A DNA stretch of 64,000 nt, taken from Pseudoflavonifractor sp. MSJ-30. GTDB lineage: Bacteria > Bacillota > Clostridia > Oscillospirales > Oscillospiraceae. The notes under the pieces were generated by a model. It had not been told where the DNA came from and did not search any database. It worked only from the letters and a program-made list of their open reading frames with translations. The stretch is taken from contig NZ_JAHLPU010000048.1 in NCBI RefSeq assembly GCF_018918045.1, forward strand, positions 1 to 64,000, given 5' to 3'. Below, in pieces: positions 25,012 through 33,947 of the stretch. The number at the start of each line of letters is the position of its first letter. Position 1 is the stretch's first letter. A program made the translations under genes and the position numbers.

Positions 25012-26422
25012 AAATGTTCACTTTTATGTTCAACCCAAAAGTGCCATTGTGGCACTGATGGCCCTGTGCCTGAGTCTCTCGGCGGTGGGACGGATCTATC
25101 TCTACTGTTCTTCTGATCTCCCCACATACACCAACGTATGGCTGCAGCTGGTGCTGCCTGTGGCGGCCACGGTGCTGTATATGCTGACGGTGCTGCTGGA
25201 CGGTCAGGAGCGGTTTTACAAAACCGCCATTCCCGTGTGGCTGTTTGCGCTGTTTTCCGCCGTCTGGGTGCGTCACAATCTGAACGGGCGGATGCTGATT
25301 GCCTTAAGCTGGATGGCCCTGTTTTTCTTTTGTTTCATCTATACGGACCTGACCTCCGGTATCCGGCTCCACCGGTCCTGGCTGCTGTTTCCCTTGATGC
25401 TGGCCCCTATGGCCACGGTGGTTTTTTACAACCGTCAGGCGATTTTTCTCCGGGACTGGAACGCCGTTGTGCTGCTGCTTCCCAATACCCTGCTGTTCTT
25501 AGGGTGTACGGCTCTGATTTTCGCCATTCGGGTCCATCCCGCCGGGGAATACCACCCCACCTGGGGTGACCGGGTGGATGGTCGGAGAATTCGCTCCCTG
25601 CCCCCGGTCAACCAGATCATCCCCTATATTATGGTAAACCGCAACGGCTCCTCCAATCTCTTTGAACAGGCTTTTGAAATCACCAATGTGGACCGCTATA
25701 TCCGGCAGAAGCGCCGGGAGGGACTGAGCAGCTTTGGTCTGACCCATGTGTTTCTTACGGCCTATTGCCGGGCCATTGCCAAGTATCCCGGAATCAACCG
25801 GTTTGTTGCCGGTCAGAAAATTTACTCCCGGGGCGAGGACATCCAGTTCAGCATGACCATCAAAAAGGAAATGAGCACCGATGGCGCGGAAACGGAAATC
25901 AAACTTCACCTCAGCCCCAGAGATACCGTCTACGATGTCTACAAAAAGATGAATGATGAAATCACCAAGGCCAAGAATGCGCCTTTGGATGCCGGGGTGG
26001 ACAACGCCGCCTATGCTTTGACATTGGTTCCCGGCGTGTTTCTGAAATTTACGGTGTGGCTGCTGAAAACTCTGGATTATTTTGGGCTGCTGCCAAAAGC
26101 CCTTTTGGAACTGAGCCCCTTCCATGGCAGCGTGTATTTTACCTCCATGGGTTCTCTGGGCATCCCCCCTGTTTATCACCATCTGTATGACTTTGGCAAT
26201 CTTCCCGTATTCGGCGCCTTCGGCTGCAAGCGCAAGGAATTGGAGGTTCAGGAGGACGGCTCCGTTGTCCAGAAAAAGTACGTGGACTTCCGCTTTACCC
26301 TGGACGAGCGCATTGTTGACGGCTTTTATTATGCCTCTTTCCTCAAGCATCTTCGTCGCCTGATCCAGCACCCGGAGGTACTGGACCTGGCACCCGAGGA
26401 AGTCGTAAAGGATGTAGAATAA
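25004..26422 (+). CDS. Membrane-anchored E2-acyltransferase-like protein lacking the catalytic His
   Basis: 472 aa. The first 175 residues hold about five hydrophobic helices (for example LQLVLPVAATVLYMLTVLL, ALSWMALFFFCFIY). The rest is an E2-type acyltransferase domain paralogous to the protein at 3656-4546: MVNRNGSSN, HVFLTAYCRAIAKYPGINRFV, TSMGSLGIPPVYHHLYDFG and LDERIVDGFYY. As in the paralogue, the HxxxDG histidine is Glu. The fusion places the domain on the inner membrane. Overlaps the upstream stop by 8 bp and the birA start by 1 bp. Substrate unknown. Confidence 0.8.
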   Translation: MNKNVHFYVQPKSAIVALMALCLSLSAVGRIYLYCSSDLPTYTNVWLQLVLPVAATVLYMLTVLLDGQERFYKTAIPVWLFALFSAVWVRHNLNGRMLIALSWMALFFFCFIYTDLTSGIRLHRSWLLFPLMLAPMATVVFYNRQAIFLRDWNAVVLLLPNTLLFLGCTALIFAIRVHPAGEYHPTWGDRVDGRRIRSLPPVNQIIPYIMVNRNGSSNLFEQAFEITNVDRYIRQKRREGLSSFGLTHVFLTAYCRAIAKYPGINRFVAGQKIYSRGEDIQFSMTIKKEMSTDGAETEIKLHLSPRDTVYDVYKKMNDEITKAKNAPLDAGVDNAAYALTLVPGVFLKFTVWLLKTLDYFGLLPKALLELSPFHGSVYFTSMGSLGIPPVYHHLYDFGNLPVFGAFGCKRKELEVQEDGSVVQKKYVDFRFTLDERIVDGFYYASFLKHLRRLIQHPEVLDLAPEEVVKDVE

Positions 26423-27216
26423 TGAAAGACGCCATTTTAAATGCCCTGTCCCCGGATTACCCCTGGGCAGACCGCTTTCATTACTTTAACACCGTCGATT
26501 CCACCAATAACTATCTGAAACGGCAGGCTCTTCTGGGCGCACCCCACGGCACGGTAGCCGTGGCGGACTGCCAGACCGGCGGCAAAGGGCGGTTGGGCAG
26601 AAGCTTTCAGTCCCCCGGGGGCGTGGGCATTTACCTGAGCATGCTGCTCAGGCCCGACTGTCCCCAGAAGCAGCTGATGCACCTGACCTGCGCCGTGGGT
26701 ACGGCCATGTGCGACGCTTTGGAAGAGGCCGCGGGCGTAAGGCCCGGCATCAAATGGACCAATGATCTGGTCTGCGAAAAACGGAAGCTCTCCGGCATTC
26801 TGGTGGAGCTGCTGAACGACACCCAGGGAAAGCTGTGCGTGATTATCGGCATCGGTGTCAACTGCTGCCAGCAGCTGACGGATTTTCCGGAGGAGCTGCG
26901 GGACCGGGCCGGTTCCCTGGCCATGGTCACGGGCCATAGAATTGACCGCCCTAAGGTGGCTGCCGCCATGATGGAGGCTCTGGCGAACATGGACAGGAAC
27001 CTGCTCACCGGCAAAGAAGCCATGCTGGAACAGTACCGCCGGGACTGTGTGACCCTTGGTCAGAAAATCTCCGTGGTCCGGGGAGACGAGATTCGCCACG
27101 GCACGGCACTGGATATCGGCGACGACGGTGATCTGATCGTCCGCTTTGATGACGGCCACACGGAAGCCGTAAGCAGCGGCGAGGTCAGCATCCGCGGGAT
27201 GTACGGGTACGTATAA
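26422..27216 (+). CDS. birA: Biotin-[acetyl-CoA-carboxylase] ligase
   Basis: 264 aa catalytic BirA without the N-terminal DNA-binding domain, so an enzyme but not a biotin repressor. VDSTNNYLKRQ, ADCQTGGKGRLGRSFQSPGG (biotin/ATP loop GRGR-like), KWTNDLVCEKRKLSGILVEL and GIGVNC are diagnostic. Attaches biotin to carboxylase carrier domains. Start overlaps the preceding stop (TAATG). Confidence 0.95.
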   Translation: MKDAILNALSPDYPWADRFHYFNTVDSTNNYLKRQALLGAPHGTVAVADCQTGGKGRLGRSFQSPGGVGIYLSMLLRPDCPQKQLMHLTCAVGTAMCDALEEAAGVRPGIKWTNDLVCEKRKLSGILVELLNDTQGKLCVIIGIGVNCCQQLTDFPEELRDRAGSLAMVTGHRIDRPKVAAAMMEALANMDRNLLTGKEAMLEQYRRDCVTLGQKISVVRGDEIRHGTALDIGDDGDLIVRFDDGHTEAVSSGEVSIRGMYGYV

Positions 27217-27222
27217 CACACA

Positions 27223-27250
27223 AATGGGCACGCCTGACGGCGTGCCCATT
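27223..27250. terminator. Bidirectional terminator after birA
   Basis: ATGGGCACGCC / GGCGTGCCCAT stem with a TGAC loop, T-rich on the plus side, between two convergent genes. Confidence 0.85.
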
Positions 27251-27253
27251 ATT

Positions 27254-28819
27254 TTATTCTTCTGTCAACTGGCTCACGGGCTTGCGCTCCATGGGGATCT
27301 CCCGATAGCTATTCAGAATTTCCCGCGCTTCCGTTTGGGTAATGGTCTTGGCGATTTGCGTTCCGCCCAGCCCCAGGCCCCAGACATCGTTGGCAGAATC
27401 ATAAACCACACACTGCTGCACCACCAGGCTGGCATCCTCTACGGTGTAGAAGGTATAGAGCTTATAGGCGTTATTCACTTCCACATAGGTTCCCAGAATA
27501 TTGCCCTCATACAGCTTCAGTTCTCCATCCAGACCTACCATTTCCTTCTCCCGCAGGCCCACAAAGGTGGTCTTGCCGTCCTTCATTGCGTAAAGCTGCG
27601 GACGTCCGCTCTGCCAGAAGACGCACTCGTCCTGCCCGTCCCCGTTCAGGTCAAGCAATGTGTACTCAGCAGCGGTCATGACCTTACTCAAGGCAGCAAA
27701 GCTGTCCTGCCGGAAGGGATTGTCCTGCTCCAGCATGGCATCGTATTCCGCGTCCTCCTTTTGAATTTTGGGCAGCACCGCATCCATATCCGGCTTACGG
27801 GGCCGGATGGAGAAATCAATGTGCTCTGCGAGCCATTCGATATCCTGGTCGGACATCTCCATCCGGGGGCCCTCTCCGTCGTTCAGATACCAGACAGTCG
27901 TAAAACGTGCGTAGAGGAACGCGTCCTCCCGGTCGCAGATCAGGTAAGTCCAGTCGTTGGCGGGCTGAACAGGGTCCGTGGAAATCGCAATCAGGATCTT
28001 TTGTCCGTCGCTGCGGGTATAGGTCCATTCCCTTATGTTGGCCGCGTTGTTTGTCACGAAGGTAGTCGTATTCATGTAGCCCTTCTGGGCGTAGCAAAGG
28101 AAAATGCCAACGGGATTCTCCCAGGTAAACGCCGGATCCGTCACCTTCAGATCAGCTCCAAAGGTTGCGTTTCCGGATTCATAGAAACTGCAGAATCGCA
28201 GATTCTCCGCATCCTCGGTGTCACTGACGAAATCCCTCGGCAGCCCCAGAGCGTTCCAGCCAAGCTCCCAGTCGTAGTGATAGGCCATAGCCTCCCGCCC
28301 CAGAATCTGCAAATCATATTTCCGTGCGATTTCCTCCAGCTTGTCCACCATTTCCTGGGAGTATACGTCATAGGCCGCGTATTCCTCCGGTGCCTGGAAC
28401 TTTCCCTTATTTGCCAGGTAGATATCATTATTGGGATCATAGCTTTTGCAGAACTGATACCATTCCAGCGCCGCCTTCTGCTCCGGGGTATCCCGGACGC
28501 CCTGGAGGGACAGAACCGTTTTTGTCACTTCCCGCGCCTCATGGCGCTGGCCGTCCCCATCGATCCAGGCGGGGGCCGTGGTCTGGTACTCGTCCAGCTT
28601 CAGGTCCTTGGTGCTGAGGGCCGCAACAGCGCAGCCCATAAAAATCGCCATTGCGGTAATGATGGCCGCAATCAATAGAGGTTTCTTAACTTTCATAATC
28701 CGTTTCCTTTCCGCAGGCCGATGACCGGAGGCGGACAGGATGTTTTCCAGAAGAGCATCTTTCTCCTTCTGCGTCAAAGCGACGGATTCAAACGCTTCCT
28801 GAATGTTCTGTTTTTTCAT
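27254..28819 (-). CDS. Membrane-anchored partner of an ECF sigma factor
   Basis: 521 aa. A cytosolic N-terminal stretch of about 45 residues, one membrane helix (PLLIAAIITAMAIFMGCAVAAL) and a large extracytoplasmic domain. Near residue 380 a Ca-binding-like LLDLNGDGQDECVFW occurs, as in FG-GAP/dockerin-type loops. Its start overlaps the ECF sigma stop by 4 bp, the usual sign of an anti-sigma factor, although I see no zinc-binding anti-sigma motif. The output and the signal sensed are unknown. Confidence 0.78.
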   Translation of the reverse strand: MKKQNIQEAFESVALTQKEKDALLENILSASGHRPAERKRIMKVKKPLLIAAIITAMAIFMGCAVAALSTKDLKLDEYQTTAPAWIDGDGQRHEAREVTKTVLSLQGVRDTPEQKAALEWYQFCKSYDPNNDIYLANKGKFQAPEEYAAYDVYSQEMVDKLEEIARKYDLQILGREAMAYHYDWELGWNALGLPRDFVSDTEDAENLRFCSFYESGNATFGADLKVTDPAFTWENPVGIFLCYAQKGYMNTTTFVTNNAANIREWTYTRSDGQKILIAISTDPVQPANDWTYLICDREDAFLYARFTTVWYLNDGEGPRMEMSDQDIEWLAEHIDFSIRPRKPDMDAVLPKIQKEDAEYDAMLEQDNPFRQDSFAALSKVMTAAEYTLLDLNGDGQDECVFWQSGRPQLYAMKDGKTTFVGLREKEMVGLDGELKLYEGNILGTYVEVNNAYKLYTFYTVEDASLVVQQCVVYDSANDVWGLGLGGTQIAKTITQTEAREILNSYREIPMERKPVSQLTEE

Positions 28820-29304
28820 TCCAAATCACCGCCTAACATGGATTTCAGTTGTTTTCGGGCACGGGCAAGCCGGGTGCGGACCGTTGGCTGGGGACAGCGT
28901 AAGAATTTCGCGATTTCCGCCGTGGTATAGCCCTCGTAATAGTAGAGATACACCACCGTTTTGTAGTCCCGGGGCAGGCTGAGAATTGCCTCCAGCACCG
29001 GGTTTTCCTTTGGCCCAAGGTCCCCCGCAATGTCCGCGTGGTCGTCCAGATCCTCGTCCTTTCGGTAGAACCTCTTCAGCTGGTCCTTGCACAGGTTGGA
29101 CGCCGTCACGACGAGCCAGGCCTTTTCGTGCCGTGGGTTTTCGAAGGTCTTCCCGGAAGCGATGAGCCGCAGGAAGGTCTCCTGGACCATATCCTCCGCC
29201 TCCGGCTTGTTTTTCATAAAGGAATAGCAGATACGGTAGACCGTATCGACCTGACGATGATAGATTTCCGTGATCTCTTTGTCCGTACGCAACAAAGAAG
29301 CCAT
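28816..29304 (-). CDS. ECF-type RNA polymerase sigma factor
   Basis: 162 aa from the ATG at 29304 (AGGAGG 9 bp upstream; a GTG at 29313 is less likely). Region 2: VDTVYRICYSFMKNKPEAEDMVQETFLRLI; region 4: LPRDYKTVVYLYYYEGYTTAEIAKFLRCPQPTVRTRLARARKQLK. The upstream promoter has TGAAAC...CGTA, the kind that ECF sigmas of the SigW type read, so it probably activates itself. Coupled to its membrane partner at 27254. Confidence 0.9.
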   Translation of the reverse strand: MASLLRTDKEITEIYHRQVDTVYRICYSFMKNKPEAEDMVQETFLRLIASGKTFENPRHEKAWLVVTASNLCKDQLKRFYRKDEDLDDHADIAGDLGPKENPVLEAILSLPRDYKTVVYLYYYEGYTTAEIAKFLRCPQPTVRTRLARARKQLKSMLGGDLE

Positions 29305-29329
29305 GGTCACCACCTCCTCTCACCCAAGA

Positions 29330-29356
29330 TACGACTGAAACGGGACGGATGTTTCA
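29330..29356 (-). promoter_or_regulatory. ECF-type autoregulatory promoter
   Basis: On the minus strand TGAAAC (29351-29356) is 17 bp from CGTA (29330-29333), close to the SigW-class consensus, and lies 26 bp before the sigma start. Confidence 0.65.
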
Positions 29357-29372
29357 GAAAATGCAAAAAAAC

Positions 29373-29466
29373 AGGGACGGCAATCCGACGCCCGTCGGGT
29401 AGCGAAATTGAGCGATCGTTTTTCTGCTCAGTTTCATTACGCCGCGCGCGGCAGATTACCGCCCCT
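29373..29466. mobile_element. MITE-like foldback element
   Basis: The ends AGGGACGGCAATCCG and (reverse complement of the right end) AGGGGCGGTAATCTG agree at 12 of 15 positions. 94 bp, non-coding, between pgsA and the ECF operon. The termini resemble those of the element at 9123-9227. Confidence 0.6.
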
Positions 29467-29481
29467 ACATAAGAATTCTGC

Positions 29482-30012
29482 TTAATCCCAGAGACAGCTC
29501 CAGTTCTTAACGAAGTACTCCACGCCGGAGTACACCGTGGTCAGCACGATGACGGCGGAGACCACCAGACCCACCACCATGTCTGTGGGGAAGATCAGCC
29601 AGGCAATGATGCCCACCATGGTGCTGGCGGTCTTCACTTTGCCGCTCCAGGCGGCGGCAATGACCTTACCCTTGGGGGCGGCCACCAGACGCAGGCCGGT
29701 GACAGCAAACTCCCGGGTAAGAACGATCATCAGCGCCCAGGCGGGGAAGCGCCCCCACTGGGTGAACATGGTCATGACGGCAATGGTCAGCAGCTTGTCG
29801 GCCAAGGGATCCAGGAACTTGCCGAAGTCCGTCACCTGATTGCAGCGCCGGGCGATCTGGCCATCCAGAAAGTCGCTGAGGCTGCCCAGAATGAAAATTG
29901 CCAGGGAGACCCACATCCAGATGTCGCTCTGACCGCCGCTTAAGTACAGGGTCACCATCATGACCGGGATCAGAAATACACGAAAAAGCGTAATTTTACT
30001 AGCTGTTGTCAT
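29482..30012 (-). CDS. pgsA: CDP-diacylglycerol-glycerol-3-phosphate 3-phosphatidyltransferase
   Basis: 176 aa membrane enzyme with the CDP-alcohol phosphotransferase signature DGQIARRCNQVTDFGKFLDP plus LADK (DGxxAR-x8-GxxxDxxxD). Makes phosphatidylglycerol-phosphate from CDP-DAG. Four to five hydrophobic helices. Start overlaps the rimO stop by 1 bp (TAATG), the last gene of the recA-recX-rimO-pgsA run. Confidence 0.94.
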   Translation of the reverse strand: MTTASKITLFRVFLIPVMMVTLYLSGGQSDIWMWVSLAIFILGSLSDFLDGQIARRCNQVTDFGKFLDPLADKLLTIAVMTMFTQWGRFPAWALMIVLTREFAVTGLRLVAAPKGKVIAAAWSGKVKTASTMVGIIAWLIFPTDMVVGLVVSAVIVLTTVYSGVEYFVKNWSCLWD

Positions 30013-31343
30013 TATTCTTCCTCCGTTACATAGCCTGCCAGATCACCGTCAATACAACCGTCGATGGTCACATTTACAAAATCTCCCTCATGGAGCGGTT
30101 CCTCCGAAGCAATCCATACCCTGCCGTCAATATCCGGAGAATCGGCATAGGTCCGTCCATAGAACTGCTCCTGCTCCTCGTCATAGCCGTCCACCAGAAC
30201 CTCCAGGGTTTTGCCGATCTGGGCCGCGTTGTACTCGTCCATAATCTGGGACTGGATCATCTCCAGAGTCTGCGCCCGCTCCCTGGCGACCTCCTCATCC
30301 ACATGCTCCATGGTCGCGGCGGGGGTACCCTCCTCCGGAGAGAAGACAAAAGCGCCTACCCGCTCCATGCGCTGCTCCCGCAGGAACTGGCACAGTTCCT
30401 GGAATTCCTCTTCCCCCTCGCCGGGCAGGCCGGCAATCAGGCTGGTGCGGATAACCAGACCGGGGATCCGGGCGCGCAGCTTGGCGAACAGCTCTTCGAT
30501 CAGCTTCTTGTCCCCCCGGCGATGCATGGTGGAAAGGATCTTATCATTACAATGCTGAATGGGAATATCCAGATACTTGACGATTTTGGGTTCGCTGGCA
30601 ATCACATCGATAAGTTCGTCATCGATCTCGTCCGGGTACACATAATGCACCCGGATCCAGTGCAGCCCGTCGATCTTGCACAACTCCCGCAGCAGTTCCG
30701 GCAGCAGACGCTTGTGCTCCGGGAAGTCCGTACCGTAGCGGCTGGTGTCCTGGGCCACAACGATCAGCTCCTTGGTGCCGTTGGCGGCCAGCACACGGGC
30801 TTCGTACAACACATCGTCCAGTTGACGGCTGCGGTACTTGCCTCGCAGATAGGGGATGATGCAGAAAGCGCAGCGGTTGTTGCAGCCCTCAGCGATCTTG
30901 ATATAGGAGAAGTGCTCCGGGGTGGTGACTACACGGCCTATTTCCTCCTCCGGGGCATCGATGGAGCCAAAATCCACCACCTTGTGACCGCTGAGCAGCT
31001 GCTCAATGGCGGGAACAATTTTCGTATAGCTGCCGGTGCCCAGAATGCCATCCACCTCGGGCATCTCCTGAAGAATATCCCCCTGATAGCGCTGGGACAG
31101 GCAGCCTGTCACCAGAATCTTGCCCACCTGGCCTTCCGCTTTCAGCGCGGCGGTCTGCAAAATATAATCAATTGCCTCGCTTTTGGCGGAGTCAATAAAG
31201 CCGCAGGTGTTGATGACCACCACATCACTGCCCACAATGCCCTCGTTTACCGTATATCCGGCTTCCTGCACCCGGAACATCATCCGCTCGCAGTCCACCT
31301 GGTTCTTGGCGCAGCCAAGAGAAATAAATCCGATCGTTGCCAT
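30012..31343 (-). CDS. rimO: Ribosomal protein S12 methylthiotransferase
   Basis: 443 aa. N-terminal UPF0004 domain (GFISLGCAKNQVDCERM, VVINTCGFIDSAK), radical SAM core with CNNRCAFCIIPYLRGKYRSR (CX3CX2C), and a C-terminal TRAM domain. Adds a methylthio group to Asp of S12, using two 4Fe-4S clusters. The GCAKNQVD and LRGKYRS words separate RimO from MiaB. Coupled to recX (TAATG). Confidence 0.95.
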   Translation of the reverse strand: MATIGFISLGCAKNQVDCERMMFRVQEAGYTVNEGIVGSDVVVINTCGFIDSAKSEAIDYILQTAALKAEGQVGKILVTGCLSQRYQGDILQEMPEVDGILGTGSYTKIVPAIEQLLSGHKVVDFGSIDAPEEEIGRVVTTPEHFSYIKIAEGCNNRCAFCIIPYLRGKYRSRQLDDVLYEARVLAANGTKELIVVAQDTSRYGTDFPEHKRLLPELLRELCKIDGLHWIRVHYVYPDEIDDELIDVIASEPKIVKYLDIPIQHCNDKILSTMHRRGDKKLIEELFAKLRARIPGLVIRTSLIAGLPGEGEEEFQELCQFLREQRMERVGAFVFSPEEGTPAATMEHVDEEVARERAQTLEMIQSQIMDEYNAAQIGKTLEVLVDGYDEEQEQFYGRTYADSPDIDGRVWIASEEPLHEGDFVNVTIDGCIDGDLAGYVTEEE

Positions 31344-31972
31344 TATTCTTCCTCCGGGAAATCATCTGTGTCTAGGGAAAGCTCGCTGAGCGCCTGCCGA
31401 ATGGCTCCATAGCTGTGGCCCCGGCGCAAAAGCGCATCAATGGCCCGCTTTTGCAGCTTGGGATCCGTGCTGCCGTTCAGCTTTGCCCGGAGAAAATCAG
31501 CGATTTTCTCCGACTGGTCGGGATAATCCTCCAGGGCCGCCTCCCAAAGCTCCCGGGGAATTCGTTTTTCATACAGGACTTGCTTTGCCCGGGCCTTTCC
31601 ATAGCCCTTGGCAATACAGGAACGGACCACTGTCTCCGCCGTGGCGCTGTCGTCGATCAGATGCAGATCTGACAGCCACCCCACCGCTTTCCGGGCCTGA
31701 AGGGGATCTTCCCCTTTTCGCACCAGACGGCTCTCCAGATCCCTTTTGGAAACATTGGAGGCGGAAACGATTCGCACCGCCCGCATTTTCGCGGACATTT
31801 CAGAGGCCGCCGCCAATAGCTTTTTGTATTGCGCCTCGTCCAGTTCCAGCCCTATAGAAAGGCCAAAGTCCTCTATCGTCTGGCGGTAGAGCCGCAGGAT
31901 GCTGCCGTCTTCAAAGCGCAGGGTGTACCGCCCCGAACGGTCCGGGGCGGTTTTCAGGTACTCAATCCTCAT
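31343..31972 (-). CDS. recX: Regulatory protein RecX
   Basis: 209 aa, composed of three-helix RecX repeats: [35 protein letters not shown] and [24 protein letters not shown]. Binds in the groove of RecA filaments and modulates their activity. Its start lies 11 bp inside the end of recA, so the two are translationally linked. Confidence 0.92.
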   Translation of the reverse strand: MRIEYLKTAPDRSGRYTLRFEDGSILRLYRQTIEDFGLSIGLELDEAQYKKLLAAASEMSAKMRAVRIVSASNVSKRDLESRLVRKGEDPLQARKAVGWLSDLHLIDDSATAETVVRSCIAKGYGKARAKQVLYEKRIPRELWEAALEDYPDQSEKIADFLRAKLNGSTDPKLQKRAIDALLRRGHSYGAIRQALSELSLDTDDFPEEE

Positions 31973-33068
31973 CGCTGAAATCGTCAGCGCTTACGGCGAT
32001 GGGCTTCTCCGCCGCCTTGGCAGGGGCCTTGGGTGCTCCGCCGGAAATCTTCCAGAGATTCTCCCGAACCTCTGCCTCCACCTGCTCGGCCAACTCCGGC
32101 CGCTCCTGCAAATAGGTCTTTACGCTTTCCTTACCCTGGCCGATGCGATCGTCGCCCATAGAGAACCAGCTGCCGCTCTTCTGGATGATCTCCATCTGGA
32201 CGGCCAGATCAATCAGCTCGCTCCACTTGGAGATGCCCTGACCATACATGATATCGAACACAGCCTCCTTGAAGGGGGGCGCTACCTTATTCTTGACCAC
32301 CTTGACTCGGGTCTTGTTGCCGATAACATTGCCGCCCTCCTTGATCTGCTCGATACGCCGCACATCCAAACGGACGGAGGCATAGAATTTCAGGGCATTG
32401 CCGCCGGTGGTGGTCTCAGGGTTTCCGTACATAACGCCGATCTTCATACGCAGCTGGTTGATGAAGATGACCACGCAGTTGGTCTTGTTGATGGTGCCGG
32501 CCAGCTTCCGCAGTGCCTGAGACATCAGTCTCGCCTGGAGGCCCACGAAAGTATCGCCCATCTCCCCCTCAATTTCCTGCTTGGGGACCAGTGCCGCCAC
32601 AGAGTCCACGACCACGGCATCGACGGCACCGGAGCGGACCAGGGCATCGGTGATCTCCAATGCCTGCTCACCGGTATCGGGCTGGGAAACCAGCAGATTG
32701 TCGATGTCCACGCCCAGCGCGGCGGCATAAACGGGGTCCAGCGCATGCTCTGCGTCCACAAAAGCCACCTCTCCGCCACGCTTCTGGGCCTCTGCCAGAA
32801 TATGCAGGGCCAGAGTGGTCTTGCCGGAGGATTCCGGGCCGTAGATTTCAATGATCCGCCCCTTGGGCACACCGCCGATGCCAAGGGCGGCATCCAGTGC
32901 CAGAGAGCCGGTGGGGATTGCCTCCACATTCATCTCGGGACGATCGCCCAGACGCATAACGGTGCCCTTGCCAAATGTCTTGTCCAGCTGGCTCAGAGCC
33001 GTCTGCAGAGCCTTTTTCTTGTCCGAGGCGGGAGTCGGTGCTTCATAAGGAGTCTTTTTTGTAGCCAT
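31962..33068 (-). CDS. recA: Recombinase RecA
   Basis: 368 aa. Walker [23 protein letters not shown], the L2 region around [19 protein letters not shown] and the usual acidic C-terminus. Catalyses strand exchange and activates LexA cleavage. The start has GGAAAGGAAT upstream; prmC ends 3 bp before. I see no clear LexA box immediately upstream because the gene is internal to a gene run. Confidence 0.97.
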   Translation of the reverse strand: MATKKTPYEAPTPASDKKKALQTALSQLDKTFGKGTVMRLGDRPEMNVEAIPTGSLALDAALGIGGVPKGRIIEIYGPESSGKTTLALHILAEAQKRGGEVAFVDAEHALDPVYAAALGVDIDNLLVSQPDTGEQALEITDALVRSGAVDAVVVDSVAALVPKQEIEGEMGDTFVGLQARLMSQALRKLAGTINKTNCVVIFINQLRMKIGVMYGNPETTTGGNALKFYASVRLDVRRIEQIKEGGNVIGNKTRVKVVKNKVAPPFKEAVFDIMYGQGISKWSELIDLAVQMEIIQKSGSWFSMGDDRIGQGKESVKTYLQERPELAEQVEAEVRENLWKISGGAPKAPAKAAEKPIAVSADDFSDED

Positions 33069-33071
33069 GAT

Positions 33072-33947
33072 TCATATTCCTTTCCTGCCGTACTGAGCCA
33101 GCACGGCGCGTTCTCTTTCATTAAAATCCAAGGTCCGTTCCAGAACGGTAAAACCGTTCTCCTCCAGTATGGCGCAGACCGCGTCCCCCTGGCCCATGCC
33201 GAACTCATAGCACAGGAATCCACCGGGCTTCAAAAGGCCACGGAAATTTTTCGTAATGGCACGGTAGAAATTCAGGCCGTCCGTTCCGCCGAACAGGGCC
33301 ATATGGGGTTCGTATTTCTTCACGCTGCCCGGCAGTTCCTCCATTTCGGAGGCCGTCACATAGGGAGGGTTGGAGACGATCATATCGAATTTCCCCAAAA
33401 AGGCCGGCGGCGCTTCCATGGCATCCACCTGAACACAGCTGACCCGGCCGCCCATATGGTTGCGCTGGATGTTCTTCCGGGCAACGGACAGCGCAGGCCC
33501 GGAGAGGTCCGCCAGGGTTACCCTGGCATCCTTCAAGCGGCTGGCAATTGCCAGACCAATACATCCGGAGCCGCAGCAGAGATCCAGGATCCGAGGATTT
33601 TGGTCCAGAAACAGTCCCCGATGGATGGCCAATTCCGCCACGGCGCATGTATCATCCCGGGGAATCAGCACATCAGGGCTTACATACAGATCCAGGCCGT
33701 AAAACGTCCACTCCCCCAGCACATAGGGCAGAGGCTCTCCGGCTAAGTACCGATCCACCGCCATATCCACCCGGGCTGTGAGTTCCTCCGGAACAGGCTT
33801 GTCCCGTTCTGCCAGAAAGGCTTCCTGAGTCATGCCGGAGAGGGTGCTGACCAGATCCCGCGCCATGGGGCCGGCAGTCTCCGGGGTCTCCGTCAGCGTC
33901 AGCCGGTCACGAGTCCTGATATACAGGTCGCCGTAGGTCTTCACCAC
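33072..33947 (-). CDS. prmC: Release-factor glutamine methyltransferase
   Basis: 291 aa. GTG start, preceded by AAGGAGG, inside the end of yqhQ. SAM-binding ILDLCCGSGCIGLAIA and the signature NPPY (VSNPPYVTASE) that positions the glutamine amide. Methylates the GGQ glutamine of RF1/RF2. YVLGEWTFYGLDLYVSPDVLIPRDDT is the N-terminal hallmark. Confidence 0.95.
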   Translation of the reverse strand: MVKTYGDLYIRTRDRLTLTETPETAGPMARDLVSTLSGMTQEAFLAERDKPVPEELTARVDMAVDRYLAGEPLPYVLGEWTFYGLDLYVSPDVLIPRDDTCAVAELAIHRGLFLDQNPRILDLCCGSGCIGLAIASRLKDARVTLADLSGPALSVARKNIQRNHMGGRVSCVQVDAMEAPPAFLGKFDMIVSNPPYVTASEMEELPGSVKKYEPHMALFGGTDGLNFYRAITKNFRGLLKPGGFLCYEFGMGQGDAVCAILEENGFTVLERTLDFNERERAVLAQYGRKGI

